A stretch of DNA of 64,000 nt from Hephaestia caeni (GTDB lineage Bacteria; Pseudomonadota; Alphaproteobacteria; Sphingomonadales; Sphingomonadaceae), in the NCBI RefSeq assembly GCF_003550065.1, contig NZ_QXDC01000003.1, forward strand, positions 682,001-746,000, written 5' to 3'. Position numbers and translations under genes: made by a program. The notes under the pieces are model-generated. The model saw only the letters and a program-made list of their open reading frames with translations, was not told where the DNA came from and did no database searches. Of the stretch, positions 17,300-27,775 are shown in pieces. Position 1 is the stretch's first letter. Each line of letters begins with the position of its first letter.

Positions 17300-17640
17300 G
17301 GCGCCGCAGAGTCATCGGCCGTTTCAAGCGGTCGAAGCAAGGCGGTTGGGAGGGCGAAATCACCACGCTCACCATCCAGCGAAAAATCCGTCTCGTCCCC
17401 AACGACAATCGGGTCAGCGACAACGCGCCCGCGTTTCGTGTGATGCTGGGGTGGCAGACGGTTGGCGATGCCTGGGAGAAGGAATCGCGGAGCGATCCAC
17501 CGCGCGATTATCTACGCGTCGAAATTGACGACCCATTTTATCCGCTCAAAGTCATGCTGTTCCCGGACGCGGAAGGCATGACCGCGCAGATGGTGTTGCC
17601 CTTTGCCCATGCATCCGCCGTTCCCCCGAATATGGGTTAG
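17296..17640 (+). CDS. DUF736 domain protein
   Basis: This 114-residue protein starts with a GTG that overlaps the DUF2274 stop. The pattern IGRFKRSKQGGWEGEITTLT, then APAFRVMLG and RDYLRVEIDDPFYPLKVMLF matches DUF736, small proteins found on plasmids and ICEs of alphaproteobacteria. The function is not established. The start is basic (MRRRRV), and the C-terminus (about 15 residues after MVLPF) is extra compared with typical members. Confidence 0.75.
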   Translation: MRRRRVIGRFKRSKQGGWEGEITTLTIQRKIRLVPNDNRVSDNAPAFRVMLGWQTVGDAWEKESRSDPPRDYLRVEIDDPFYPLKVMLFPDAEGMTAQMVLPFAHASAVPPNMG

Positions 17641-17642
17641 AT

Positions 17643-17867
17643 ATGACGGAGTTTTCCGAGCCTCCCGAACGCCTCCTGAAACTGGAAGAAGTCACGCGGC
17701 GCGTTGGTCTTGGAAAGTCGATGATCTACCGGCTTATCACCCAGGGACGTTTCCCCGCCCCCTACAAAATATCGCCTTATGCTTCCCGTTGGAGCGAGCA
17801 TGAGATTGTCGCATGGATCGACAAGGTGAAAGATGGCTTTGAAGGGAAACGCCGCAAGTTCTGGTAG
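17643..17867 (+). CDS. AlpA-like helix-turn-helix regulator
   Basis: This 74-residue protein follows the preceding stop by two bases. LLKLEEVTRRVGLGKSMIYRLITQGRFPAP followed by SRWSEHEIVAWID is the AlpA/excisionase-type winged helix. In phages and ICEs such proteins activate integrase genes or act as recombination directionality factors. As the last gene of the transfer operon it may connect transfer-gene expression to excision. The integrase is outside the window. Confidence 0.85.
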   Translation: MTEFSEPPERLLKLEEVTRRVGLGKSMIYRLITQGRFPAPYKISPYASRWSEHEIVAWIDKVKDGFEGKRRKFW

Positions 17868-17881
17868 GGGCGTCGATCATG

Positions 17882-18628
17882 CTACCGCTTGCAAACCGCG
17901 ATGCTTGAGATGTCGCGCGCCGGGTCAATGACAATATCGGCGGATTTGCGTTCGGAATAGCGATCTACGAGTTGATCGGCATGCGGCCGTAACAGGATAG
18001 TGAACCGTATCAATTCCTCCATCACATCCACGATGCGATCATAATAGCCTGACGGTTTCATTCGACCCGTTTCGTCAAACTCCTGAAACGCCTTGGCTAC
18101 GCTCGACTGATTGGGGATCGTGAACATCCGCATCCAGCGGCCGAGCAGGCGCAGCGTATTGACCGCATTGAATGACTGCGAGCCGCCGGACACTTGCATC
18201 ACCGCGAGAGTGCGTCCTTGCGTGGGGCGCATACCTTTCATTTCGAGCGGTAGATGGTCGATTTGCGCTTTCATGATGCTGCTTATCTGGCCGTGACGCT
18301 CCGGGCTGCACCACACCATGCCTTCCGACCACATGGCATGGTCGCGCAATTCGTGAACGGCGGGATGATCGTCCCCCTTCACCTGATCGGGCAATGGCAG
18401 ATCAGCCGGATCGAAAATCCGCGTTTCCGCGCCGAACAATTGGAGCAGCCTTGCGGCTTCCTCGACAGCGTGGCGCGAGAAGGACCGTTCGCGCAAGCTA
18501 CCATACAGGAGCAGGATGCGCGGCGGCGGATCGCCCGCACCAAGACCAACGGCGGGCCGCTCACGGATATAGCGGAGATCGAGGGCGGGCAGATGACGCG
18601 GATCGGAAAGCGCGCGGAGACGGGTCAA
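17882..18628 (-). CDS. arsH: ArsH, NADPH-dependent FMN reductase / organoarsenical oxidase
   Basis: This 248-residue flavoprotein is the last gene of the minus-strand arsenic operon. The flavodoxin-like fold begins near residue 36 with [21 protein letters not shown], and the ArsH blocks [22 protein letters not shown] and [17 protein letters not shown] are present. ArsH enzymes oxidise trivalent organoarsenicals to less toxic pentavalent forms. It overlaps acr3 by 4 bases. It converges on the AlpA-like gene, with only 14 bp between. Confidence 0.93.
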   Translation of the reverse strand: MTRLRALSDPRHLPALDLRYIRERPAVGLGAGDPPPRILLLYGSLRERSFSRHAVEEAARLLQLFGAETRIFDPADLPLPDQVKGDDHPAVHELRDHAMWSEGMVWCSPERHGQISSIMKAQIDHLPLEMKGMRPTQGRTLAVMQVSGGSQSFNAVNTLRLLGRWMRMFTIPNQSSVAKAFQEFDETGRMKPSGYYDRIVDVMEELIRFTILLRPHADQLVDRYSERKSADIVIDPARDISSIAVCKR

Positions 18629-19701
18629 GCGATGGCTCCTTTCTCATACCAGCCGCGAGTCCGCTTCACGATGGCGACCACGGAGAGCATGACCGGAACC
18701 TCGACCAGCACCCCGACCACGGTTGCGAGCGCCGCCCCCGACTTGAGGCCGAACAGGCTGATTGCGGCGGCCACGGCCAGCTCGAAGAAATTGGATGCGC
18801 CGATGAGCGCGGAGGGCGCGGCGACGCACCACGCGACGCCAAAGCGGCGGCTTAGCCAATAGGCCAGCCCGGCGTTGAAATAGACTTGGATCAGAATGGG
18901 GACGGCCAGCAGGCCGATGACCAATGGCTGTTCAATGATCGCCTCGCCCTGAAAGCCGAACAGCAACACCAGCGTTGCCAGCAAGGCGACCAGCGACACA
19001 GGCCCAAGGCGAGCCAGCAGGCCGTCTAGGGCGGATTGCCCGCCTGCCGCCAACACAGCGCGCCGGACGAGCTGCGCGACGACCACCGGCACCACGATAT
19101 AGAGGCCGACCGAAAGCAACAGCGTATCCCACGGCACCGTCACCGAAGCCACGCCGAGCAACAGCCCGACCAGCGGCGCGAACGCAAAGACCATGATGAG
19201 GTCATTCAAGGCGACCTGACTCAATGTGTAAGTCGGCTCACCGTCACACAGGTTGGACCAGACGAACACCATTGCCGTGCAGGGTGCGGCGGCAAGCAGG
19301 ATCAGCCCGGCAATATATGACGATGCTTCGCCCGCTGGCAGTAGCGGCGCGAACAGCCAGCCGATGAACAGAGTGCCGAGCAGTGCCATCGAGAAGGGCT
19401 TGACCGCCCAGTTGATGAACAGGGTGACACCGACACCCTTCCAATGCTGCCTGACGCTTCCAAGCGCCCCAAAGTCGATTTTGAGCAGCATTGGCACGAT
19501 CATCAGCCAGATCAGCACCGCGACCACGAGATTAACGCGGGCGACTTCGGCCGCTGCGATCACGCTGAACAGACCGGGTAGCGCATGGCCGAGCGCAATG
19601 CCCGCCACGATGCACAGCGCCACCCACAGGCTTAGATACCGCTCGAAAAAGGAAATGCCGGGACGAGACGGCACCGTGGCCGCAAGGGGAGCCGTTGACA
19701 T
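18625..19701 (-). CDS. acr3: Acr3-type arsenite efflux permease
   Basis: This 358-residue membrane protein has about ten hydrophobic segments. The ATG at 19701 gives [10 protein letters not shown]; a start at 19752 would place 17 extra residues inside the intergenic region before arsC. The Acr3 signature is clear: [18 protein letters not shown] holds the conserved Cys needed for arsenite transport, followed by [15 protein letters not shown]. It exports As(III) produced by the two reductases upstream. arsH overlaps its end. Confidence 0.95.
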   Translation of the reverse strand: MSTAPLAATVPSRPGISFFERYLSLWVALCIVAGIALGHALPGLFSVIAAAEVARVNLVVAVLIWLMIVPMLLKIDFGALGSVRQHWKGVGVTLFINWAVKPFSMALLGTLFIGWLFAPLLPAGEASSYIAGLILLAAAPCTAMVFVWSNLCDGEPTYTLSQVALNDLIMVFAFAPLVGLLLGVASVTVPWDTLLLSVGLYIVVPVVVAQLVRRAVLAAGGQSALDGLLARLGPVSLVALLATLVLLFGFQGEAIIEQPLVIGLLAVPILIQVYFNAGLAYWLSRRFGVAWCVAAPSALIGASNFFELAVAAAISLFGLKSGAALATVVGVLVEVPVMLSVVAIVKRTRGWYEKGAIA

Positions 19702-19708
19702 ATTCGCC

Positions 19709-20137
19709 TCAGATGACCCGTTGGCCTTGTTCATCCACGACCCGTTCGCCATCTTCCTTGGCGAACGCGCCCTGTTGCGGCACAGGCAACAGGTCCAGCA
19801 CCGCTTCCGAAGGGCGGCACAATTTCACACCGAGCGGCGAGACGACCAGCGGCCGGTTGATAAGGATTGGATGCACCATCATCGCGTCTAACAAGGCGTC
19901 GTCGGTTAGGCTTTCGTCGCCCAAGCCAAGTTCAGCGTATGGTGTGCCTTTCTCGCGCAAGAGGTCGCGCGGCGCGATTCCCGCGCGTTCGATAAGCTGG
20001 ACGAGCAAGGCGCGCGCAGGCGGCGTTTTCAGATACTCGATAATGTGCGGCTCGATCCCGGCATTGCGGATCAGGCCCAACACGTTCCGCGAGGTGCCGC
20101 ACTCCGGGTTGTGATACACGATAATGTCAATCGGCAT
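19709..20137 (-). CDS. arsC: Arsenate reductase, glutaredoxin-coupled type
   Basis: This 142-residue protein has the thioredoxin-like ArsC fold. The catalytic Cys13 sits in YHNPECGTSRN, and the Arg-containing block NRPLVVSPLGVKLCRPSE that binds arsenate is intact. It reduces As(V) to As(III) with glutathione and glutaredoxin. It overlaps the upstream phosphatase-type reductase by 11 bases, so the operon carries two unrelated reductases side by side. Confidence 0.95.
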   Translation of the reverse strand: MPIDIIVYHNPECGTSRNVLGLIRNAGIEPHIIEYLKTPPARALLVQLIERAGIAPRDLLREKGTPYAELGLGDESLTDDALLDAMMVHPILINRPLVVSPLGVKLCRPSEAVLDLLPVPQQGAFAKEDGERVVDEQGQRVI

Positions 20138-20654
20138 TGTTGCTTGCTTTCGGATGGGTAGTGCCTTCGGCTTGGCCGATTTCGCGGAGCTTGGCGGCGA
20201 GCGTCATGCGGTCGATGCTGTCATGGGGCAGCGCGAGGAACAGCGTGATACGATTCAGCATGTAGCGAAGGGCGCGGACAAAGGCTTCCCGCTGGCCTTC
20301 CCCTTCGACCTTGGCAGGATCTTCGATCCCCCAATGGGCCGTGATCGGCCGCCCCGGCCAAACCGGGCAGGTTTCGCCCGCAGCGTCGTCGCAGACAGTG
20401 ATAATGAGGTCGATCTTCGGCGCACCCGAAGCCGCAAACTCATCCCAACTTTTGGAACGCAGCCCATCGGTCGGATAGCCGAGCGAGGCCAGCACGTTCA
20501 ATGTCATCGGATGCACGTCGCCTTTCGGGAAGCTGCCCGCCGAGAAGGCCCGGAAGCGGCCTTCTCCCAGCTTGTTGAGCGCGCTTTCCGCCAAGATCGA
20601 ACGGGCCGAATTGCCGGTGCAAAGGAACAGGACGTTGTAAACCTGATTGCTCAT
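20127..20654 (-). CDS. arsC: Arsenate reductase, low-molecular-weight phosphatase type
   Basis: This 175-residue protein starts at ATG 20654 (MSNQVYNVLFLC), which overlaps the arsR stop. The P-loop Cys12-Thr-Gly-Asn-Ser-Ala-Arg-Ser19 and the later Cys pair in ITVCDDAAGETCPVW are the catalytic relay of LMW-phosphatase ArsC enzymes, normally coupled to thioredoxin. The C-terminal 30 residues after the LFLALP block are an extension common in sphingomonad and rhizobial members. Confidence 0.93.
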   Translation of the reverse strand: MSNQVYNVLFLCTGNSARSILAESALNKLGEGRFRAFSAGSFPKGDVHPMTLNVLASLGYPTDGLRSKSWDEFAASGAPKIDLIITVCDDAAGETCPVWPGRPITAHWGIEDPAKVEGEGQREAFVRALRYMLNRITLFLALPHDSIDRMTLAAKLREIGQAEGTTHPKASNNAD

Positions 20655-21004
20655 GCACAACCCTCCTGTCCGCACCGGCTGTCCAGCGCGACCTTGACGA
20701 GAGGCGCGCAGATTTCAGGATGCCCGGCGCAGCAATCCTGCATCAGATATTCGAGCAACGCGGTCATGTTCTCATATCGTGCGGTGTAGATAATCGACCG
20801 CCCATCCCGCCGACTTTCGATAAGGCCCGCGTGGGACAAGATGCTCAGGTTTGACGAAAGCGTGTTCGGCGGCACGTCGAGGCGACGGGCTATTTCGCCC
20901 GCCGCCATGCCTTCGTGGCCCGCTTGAACCAACATGCGGAAAGCAGCGAGACGCCCTTCATGGGCGAGAGCGGCGAGCGCGGAGAGGGCGTTCTTAAGTT
21001 CCAT
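20651..21004 (-). CDS. arsR: ArsR family arsenic-responsive repressor
   Basis: The start at ATG 21004 (117 residues) fits the family; an upstream ATG at 21067 would read through the promoter. The winged helix is AAFRMLVQAGHEGMAAGEIARRLDVPPNTLSSNLSIL, followed by the beta wing RRDGRSIIYTA. Cysteines cluster in the C-terminal part (QDCCAGHPEIC, then SRCGQEGC), which probably bind As(III), a distinct site from the classical ELCVCDL type. It controls the whole operon. Confidence 0.92.
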   Translation of the reverse strand: MELKNALSALAALAHEGRLAAFRMLVQAGHEGMAAGEIARRLDVPPNTLSSNLSILSHAGLIESRRDGRSIIYTARYENMTALLEYLMQDCCAGHPEICAPLVKVALDSRCGQEGCA

Positions 21005-21031
21005 ATTTCGACTATATAGGAAATTTCGATT
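21004..21031 (-). promoter_or_regulatory. Probable ars operator/promoter
   Basis: Reading on the minus strand, two copies of TCGAAAT lie 18 bp apart and flank CTATATAG, an AT-rich -10-like core, just before the arsR start. TTGCTC further upstream could be the -35. ArsR repressors typically bind symmetric AT-rich sites over the -10. The very short leader implies tight repression. Confidence 0.5.
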
Positions 21032-21345
21032 CGAGCAACCTTCGGATGGCGTCGTAAATTGGCGCAAGTCCCGCTACCGAATATCAAATGCCCTGCGGCA
21101 CCTCCGAGAATGTCTGCTCACATTGCGCCGTCGCAGGAGTTGCAGCCCAATTCAGGGACGCAGAACAAGCGATCGGTTAGTTGCTCAAAGGAGCCGGATT
21201 CATTATAGAAAGGGAGCCGATGATTTGATCGCCATGCGTTCGGATCAAGTGGAAGAACGGCAAAACTGCCCTGCGTGGTTTCCAGCGTGGCTTTCTGGAT
21301 TTGGCGAGTAAATTAGGGTTCGTAAAACAGCAACATATCGCCTGA
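21032..21345. other. Intergenic right end of the ICE, no gene seen
   Basis: About 310 bp between the ars promoter and the tRNA fragment. Frames are short and have no recognisable coding pattern. GC content is clearly lower than in the flanking chromosome. Integrase or excisionase arm-type sites might lie here but none can be identified by eye. Confidence 0.5.
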
Positions 21346-21369
21346 GTTCGAATCCCTCCCGCTCCGCCA
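21346..21369 (+). repeat. attachment site: 3' fragment of a serine-type tRNA gene
   Basis: The 24 bp from GTTCGAAT to GCTCCGCCA are the T-loop, 3' T-stem (CCCTC), 3' acceptor strand (CCGCTCC), a G discriminator and an encoded CCA of a tRNA. The G discriminator points to tRNA-Ser. The 5' side of the T-stem does not pair (CTGAG against CCCTC), and no anticodon or D arm lies upstream, so this is not a whole tRNA. It is best read as the duplicated att core at the ICE end; the intact tRNA should lie at the other end, left of the window. Confidence 0.75.
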
Positions 21370-21538
21370 TTTACCGCCGATCACCGCATCGCCGCCAAGC
21401 GGCTATACGCCCCGCAAATCACCGCCGTTCTTACGCTACAGCCTGATGATCAGCGACGACAGGCACCGACCTGATTGCGGCTGTTGGAACCGCTTAGCTC
21501 ACTGATTACAACCAGATCACAAGACAAGGGCGGTGACG

Positions 21539-21961
21539 ATGGCCGAAGTACTAGACGAGGGACCGTTCTTTCACGGTACAATCGCGAATTTGTGCGTGGA
21601 TGATTTCCTCACCGCAGGATACCGGTCGAACTATCGTCCCGACGTGGTGATGAACCACATCTACTTCACTGCCATTGTGGACGGTGCCGGGCTTGCCGCT
21701 GAAATCGCGGCGGAGCTCGCCGGAGGCGACGCAGCCCCGCATGTTTATGTCGTAGAGCCGACCGAGACATTCGAGAACGACCCGAACGTGACCGACAAGA
21801 AATTTCCCGGCAACCCCACTCGGTCGTATCGCAGCAGCGCACCGCTCAAGATCATTGGCGAAATCACGCATTGGACCAGATTGACGCCCGAAGCATTACG
21901 ATTGTGGAGAGAACGTCTGACCGCACTGCGTTCAGACGAACGAGGCGACATCATCAACTGA
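21539..21961 (+). CDS. arr: NAD+-rifampin ADP-ribosyltransferase
   Basis: This 140-residue enzyme is about the usual Arr length. It has GPFFHGTIANLCVDDFLTAGY with His12, then HIYFTAIVDGAGLAAEIA, and YVVEPTETFENDPNVTDKKFPGNPTRSYRS with the catalytic acidic residue. It ADP-ribosylates the hydroxyl of rifamycins and inactivates them. The start may be ATG 21539 or the GTG two codons earlier. It lies 170 bp beyond the att fragment, so outside the ICE as drawn, upstream of and convergent with katG. Confidence 0.9.
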   Translation: MAEVLDEGPFFHGTIANLCVDDFLTAGYRSNYRPDVVMNHIYFTAIVDGAGLAAEIAAELAGGDAAPHVYVVEPTETFENDPNVTDKKFPGNPTRSYRSSAPLKIIGEITHWTRLTPEALRLWRERLTALRSDERGDIIN

Positions 21962-22134
21962 TGCGCGGCGGCGCGCAGCTCATGCTCATCACACGATCGA
22001 ATCGCTAAAGGGAGACGGTCAGCAAACCACCCCATCATAGCGTTCCTCTTTGCCTCAATGTCGGAGGGCTATAGCGCAGATGTAGTTCTCCGTTTCGTCG
22101 GCTTCGGCCCGCCAGCGTCCTCGCCTGCGAAAAG

Positions 22135-22171
22135 CGCCCCGGTGCCGCGTCAGGGCGGCAGCACCGGGGCG
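22135..22171 (-). terminator. Rho-independent terminator of katG
   Basis: CGCCCCGGTGC at 22135-22145 and GCACCGGGGCG at 22161-22171 form an 11-bp GC stem. On the minus strand it is followed by CTTTTC, a short U-run, 12 bp after the katG stop. Confidence 0.8.
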
Positions 22172-22182
22172 TGCCCTGCCGG

Positions 22183-24462
<2,280 letters not shown>

Positions 24463-24566
24463 TCAGGTTGAGCGAGAAAATCGATTGATCGGCACCGCGC
24501 GATCACGCCCTCGACCAAAGCGGCCGGGCCTGTGATATGGGACGGCGCAACGAAAGGATGATCGCT

Positions 24567-25679
24567 ATGAAGACCCGTGCCGCCGTCGCGTTCGAGGCGA
24601 AACAGCCGCTGGAGATCGTTGACCTCGATCTGGAGGGGCCGAAGGCGGGAGAAGTGCTGATCGAGATCATGGCGACGGGCATCTGCCACACCGACGCCTA
24701 TACGCTCGACGGGCTGGACAGCGAGGGGCTGTTCCCCTCGGTGCTGGGGCATGAGGGGGCGGGGATCGTGCGTGAGGTGGGCGCGGGCGTGACCAGCGTG
24801 GCGCCGGGCGATCACGTCATCCCGCTCTACACCCCCGAATGCCGCCAGTGTAAATCGTGCCTGTCGGGCAAGACCAATTTGTGCACCGCGATCCGCGCCA
24901 CGCAGGGCAAGGGGTTGATGCCCGACGGCACCACGCGCTTTTCGTACAAGGGCCGGCCGATCTTCCATTACATGGGCTGTTCGACCTTTTCGAACTTCAC
25001 CGTGCTGCCCGAAATCGCAGTGGCGAAAATTCGCGAGGACGCGCCCTTCAAGACGAGTTGCTATATCGGCTGCGGCGTCACCACCGGGGTGGGCGCGGTG
25101 GTCAACACCGCCAGGGTGCAGGCCGGCGAGAACGTCGTCGTGTTCGGGCTGGGCGGGATCGGGCTCAACGTCATCCAGGGCGCGAAGATGGTGGGCGCGG
25201 GGCGGATCATCGGCGTCGACATCAACCCCGACCGCGAGGCATGGGGCCGCAAGTTCGGGATGACGCATTTCCTCAATTCAAAGGGCCTGTCGCGCGAGGA
25301 GACGATCGCGAAAGTGATCGAACTGACCGACGGCGGCGCCGATTACAGCTTCGATGCGACCGGCAACACCGAGGTGATGAGGACGGCGCTCGAATGCTGC
25401 CATCGCGGCTGGGGCGAAAGCATCGTCATCGGTGTGGCGGAAGCCGGCAAGGAGATCGCGACGCGGCCCTTCCAGCTCGTCACCGGGCGGGTGTGGAAAG
25501 GCACCGCGTTCGGCGGCGCGCGCGGGCGCACCGACGTGCCGAAAATCGTCGACTGGTACATGAACGGCCGAATCGAGATCGACCCGATGATCACCCATGT
25601 GCTCAGCCTCGACGAGATCAACAAGGGCTTCGATCTGATGCATGCGGGCGAAAGCATCCGCAGCGTCGTGGTGTACTGA
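24567..25679 (+). CDS. frmA: S-(hydroxymethyl)glutathione dehydrogenase (class III alcohol dehydrogenase)
   Basis: This 370-residue zinc enzyme oxidises S-hydroxymethylglutathione, the adduct of formaldehyde and glutathione, to S-formylglutathione with NAD+. The catalytic zinc motifs are [12 protein letters not shown] and LGHEGAGIV; the structural zinc site is [15 protein letters not shown]. The Rossmann motif [16 protein letters not shown] follows. ATG 24567 is chosen because of AAGG eight bases upstream and the normal start MKTRAAVAF. First gene of a five-gene formaldehyde operon divergent from katG. Confidence 0.96.
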   Translation: MKTRAAVAFEAKQPLEIVDLDLEGPKAGEVLIEIMATGICHTDAYTLDGLDSEGLFPSVLGHEGAGIVREVGAGVTSVAPGDHVIPLYTPECRQCKSCLSGKTNLCTAIRATQGKGLMPDGTTRFSYKGRPIFHYMGCSTFSNFTVLPEIAVAKIREDAPFKTSCYIGCGVTTGVGAVVNTARVQAGENVVVFGLGGIGLNVIQGAKMVGAGRIIGVDINPDREAWGRKFGMTHFLNSKGLSREETIAKVIELTDGGADYSFDATGNTEVMRTALECCHRGWGESIVIGVAEAGKEIATRPFQLVTGRVWKGTAFGGARGRTDVPKIVDWYMNGRIEIDPMITHVLSLDEINKGFDLMHAGESIRSVVVY

Positions 25680-25695
25680 AAAGGGGAGGGAAACG

Positions 25696-26076
25696 ATGTT
25701 CAGCCATGTGATGGTCGGCGCCAATGATGTCGCGGCGTCGAAGGCGTTCTACGATGCGATCCTCGGCGCGCTCGGCGCGAAGCCGGGGATGACCGACGCC
25801 AAGGGCCGGGTGGTCTATGCGCACAACGGCGGGCTGTTCATGATCACCGCCCCGATCGACGGCGCGCCTGCCTGCCATGCCAATGGCGGCACGATCGGGT
25901 TCGCCGCCGCTTCGCCGGCGCAGGCCGACGCCTGGCACGCCGCCGGCGTCGCCAACGGCGGCACGACCTGCGAAGACCCGCCCGGCGTGCGCGAGGGCGG
26001 GTTCGGCAAGCTCTATCTCGCCTATCTGCGCGATCCCGCGGGCAACAAATTGTGCGCCGCGCACCGGATGGAGTGA
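25696..26076 (+). CDS. VOC superfamily (glyoxalase-like) protein
   Basis: This 126-residue protein starts at ATG 25696 after a GGGGAGGG site. The N-terminus MFSHVMVGANDVAASKAFYDAILGAL and the end KLYLAYLRDPAGNKLCAAHR are the two halves of a vicinal-oxygen-chelate fold. A metal ligand is likely His4, with a C-terminal acidic position not obvious. The substrate is unknown. Its place inside the glutathione-dependent formaldehyde operon suggests action on a glutathione adduct or another aldehyde, but this is inference. It overlaps purU by one base. Confidence 0.85.
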   Translation: MFSHVMVGANDVAASKAFYDAILGALGAKPGMTDAKGRVVYAHNGGLFMITAPIDGAPACHANGGTIGFAAASPAQADAWHAAGVANGGTTCEDPPGVREGGFGKLYLAYLRDPAGNKLCAAHRME

Positions 26077-26939
26077 TGGACGCAGCCCGCTGGATCCTCA
26101 CGCTCGCGTGCGAGGATCGCGTCGGCATCGTCGCGGGGGTCAGCGGCTTCCTCGCCGAGCGCGACGGCTTCATCACCGACAGCCAGCAATATGCCGATCT
26201 GGAGACCGGGCGATTCTTCATGCGCGTCGTCTTCCAGGCCGGCGGGGCGCACTTCCCGGCCGATACGGCCGCGCTGCGGGCGGCGTTCGCGCCAGTCGCC
26301 GCGCGGTTCGCGCTCGATTGGGGGCTGGTCGAGGCGGCCGCGAAGCCACGCGCGATCATCGCGGTATCGACGGGTTCGCACTGCCTTGCCGATCTGCTCC
26401 ATCGCCGCCGCTCCGGCGCGCTTTCGATCGAGATCGCCGGCGTCGTCGGCAACCATGACAATCTGCGCGCGCTGACCGAATGGCACGGCATCGCCTTCCA
26501 CCACCTGCCCGTCACCGACGCCAATCGCGCCGAACAGGAAGCCGCGATCGAGGCGGTGATGGCGGAAACGCAGGCCGATTACCTGGTGCTCGCGCGCTAT
26601 ATGCAAGTGCTGTCGGCGGATATGACCGCGCGGCTCGCGGGGCGCTGCATCAACATCCACCACAGCTTCCTGCCCGGCTTCAAGGGCGCGCGGCCCTATC
26701 ACCGCGCGCACGAACGCGGGGTCAAGCTGATCGGCGCGACCGCCCATTTCGTGACCGGCGATCTTGACGAGGGGCCGATCATCGAACAGGCGGTCGAGCG
26801 CGTCGATCATCGCGCCTCGGTGGACGAGATGATCCGCACCGGCCGCGACATCGAGGCACAGGTGCTCGCGCGCGCCGTGGGGGCAGTGGGCGAGCGGCGC
26901 GTTTTCCTCAACGACGGCAAGACGGTGGTGTTCCGGTGA
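26076..26939 (+). CDS. purU: Formyltetrahydrofolate deformylase
   Basis: This 287-residue enzyme hydrolyses 10-formyltetrahydrofolate to formate and tetrahydrofolate. The N-terminal ACT domain (WILTLACEDRVGIVAGVSGFLAE) spans about 1-80. The formyltransferase-like catalytic domain carries the Asn and His of INIHHSFLPGFKGARPYHRA and the Asp of GDLDEGPIIEQ. The start overlaps the VOC stop. Within this operon it can supply formate or recycle folate after formaldehyde enters the one-carbon pool. Confidence 0.95.
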   Translation: MDAARWILTLACEDRVGIVAGVSGFLAERDGFITDSQQYADLETGRFFMRVVFQAGGAHFPADTAALRAAFAPVAARFALDWGLVEAAAKPRAIIAVSTGSHCLADLLHRRRSGALSIEIAGVVGNHDNLRALTEWHGIAFHHLPVTDANRAEQEAAIEAVMAETQADYLVLARYMQVLSADMTARLAGRCINIHHSFLPGFKGARPYHRAHERGVKLIGATAHFVTGDLDEGPIIEQAVERVDHRASVDEMIRTGRDIEAQVLARAVGAVGERRVFLNDGKTVVFR

Positions 26940-27775
26940 CGATCGAGACGGTTTCGCAGAACAAGGCGCACGGCGGCGTGCAGGGCGTCTATCGCCATCG
27001 ATCGACGGCGACGGGCACCGACATGACCTTCGCAGTATTCGTGCCCGCGCACGAAAAGGGCGCACGACTGCCGGTGCTCTGGTACTTGTCGGGGCTCACC
27101 TGCACCCACGCCAATGTCACCGAGAAGGGTGAGTATCGCGCCGCCTGCGCCGCGCACGGCGTGGTCTTCGTCGCCCCCGACACGAGCCCGCGCGGCGAGG
27201 ACGTGCCCGACGACGAGGCGTATGATTTCGGGCAAGGCGCGGGCTTCTACGTCGATGCGACCCAGTCCCCCTGGGCCACCGGTTTCCGCATGAAATCCTA
27301 TGTCGAGGACGAATTGCCCGCGCTGGTCGCGGCGCATTTTCCGATCGATCCCGGCCGGCAGGCGATCACCGGCCATTCGATGGGTGGGCACGGCGCGCTG
27401 ACGATCGGCTTGCGCAACCCGGCGCGGTTCCGCAGCATCTCCGCCTTCGCGCCGATCGTCGCCCCCGGCCGCGTGCCGTGGGGCGAAAAGGCGCTTGCCG
27501 CCTATCTGGGCGACGATCGCACGGCGTGGCGCCCCTATGATGCCTGCGCGTTGATCGAGGATGGCGCGCGCGTGCCCGAAATGCTGGTCGATCAGGGCGA
27601 CGCCGACCCGTTTCTCGCCGAGCAGCTTCGGCCGGAGCTGTTGCGCGTGGCGTGCGACGAAGCGGGAATCGCCCTGACGCTGAGGATGCAGCCGGGCTAC
27701 GACCACAGCTATTATTTCATCTCCAGCTTCATGGCCGATCATGTCGCCTGGCACGCCGAAAGGCTCGGCGCATGA
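26936..27775 (+). CDS. fghA: S-formylglutathione hydrolase
   Basis: This 279-residue serine esterase completes formaldehyde detoxification by releasing formate and glutathione. The nucleophile Ser is in [12 protein letters not shown], the acid is Asp in DQGDADPFL, and His is in [16 protein letters not shown]. The GTG start overlaps the purU stop by 4 bases, and the stop overlaps the next gene by 4 bases, so expression is coupled with frmA and purU. Confidence 0.96.
   Translation: MTIETVSQNKAHGGVQGVYRHRSTATGTDMTFAVFVPAHEKGARLPVLWYLSGLTCTHANVTEKGEYRAACAAHGVVFVAPDTSPRGEDVPDDEAYDFGQGAGFYVDATQSPWATGFRMKSYVEDELPALVAAHFPIDPGRQAITGHSMGGHGALTIGLRNPARFRSISAFAPIVAPGRVPWGEKALAAYLGDDRTAWRPYDACALIEDGARVPEMLVDQGDADPFLAEQLRPELLRVACDEAGIALTLRMQPGYDHSYYFISSFMADHVAWHAERLGA

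Noticed and set aside
21270-21369. Possible complete tRNA-Ser
   Set aside because: Only the T-loop and 3' acceptor part can be found. No D arm, anticodon arm or 5' acceptor strand fits upstream, and the T-stem does not pair.
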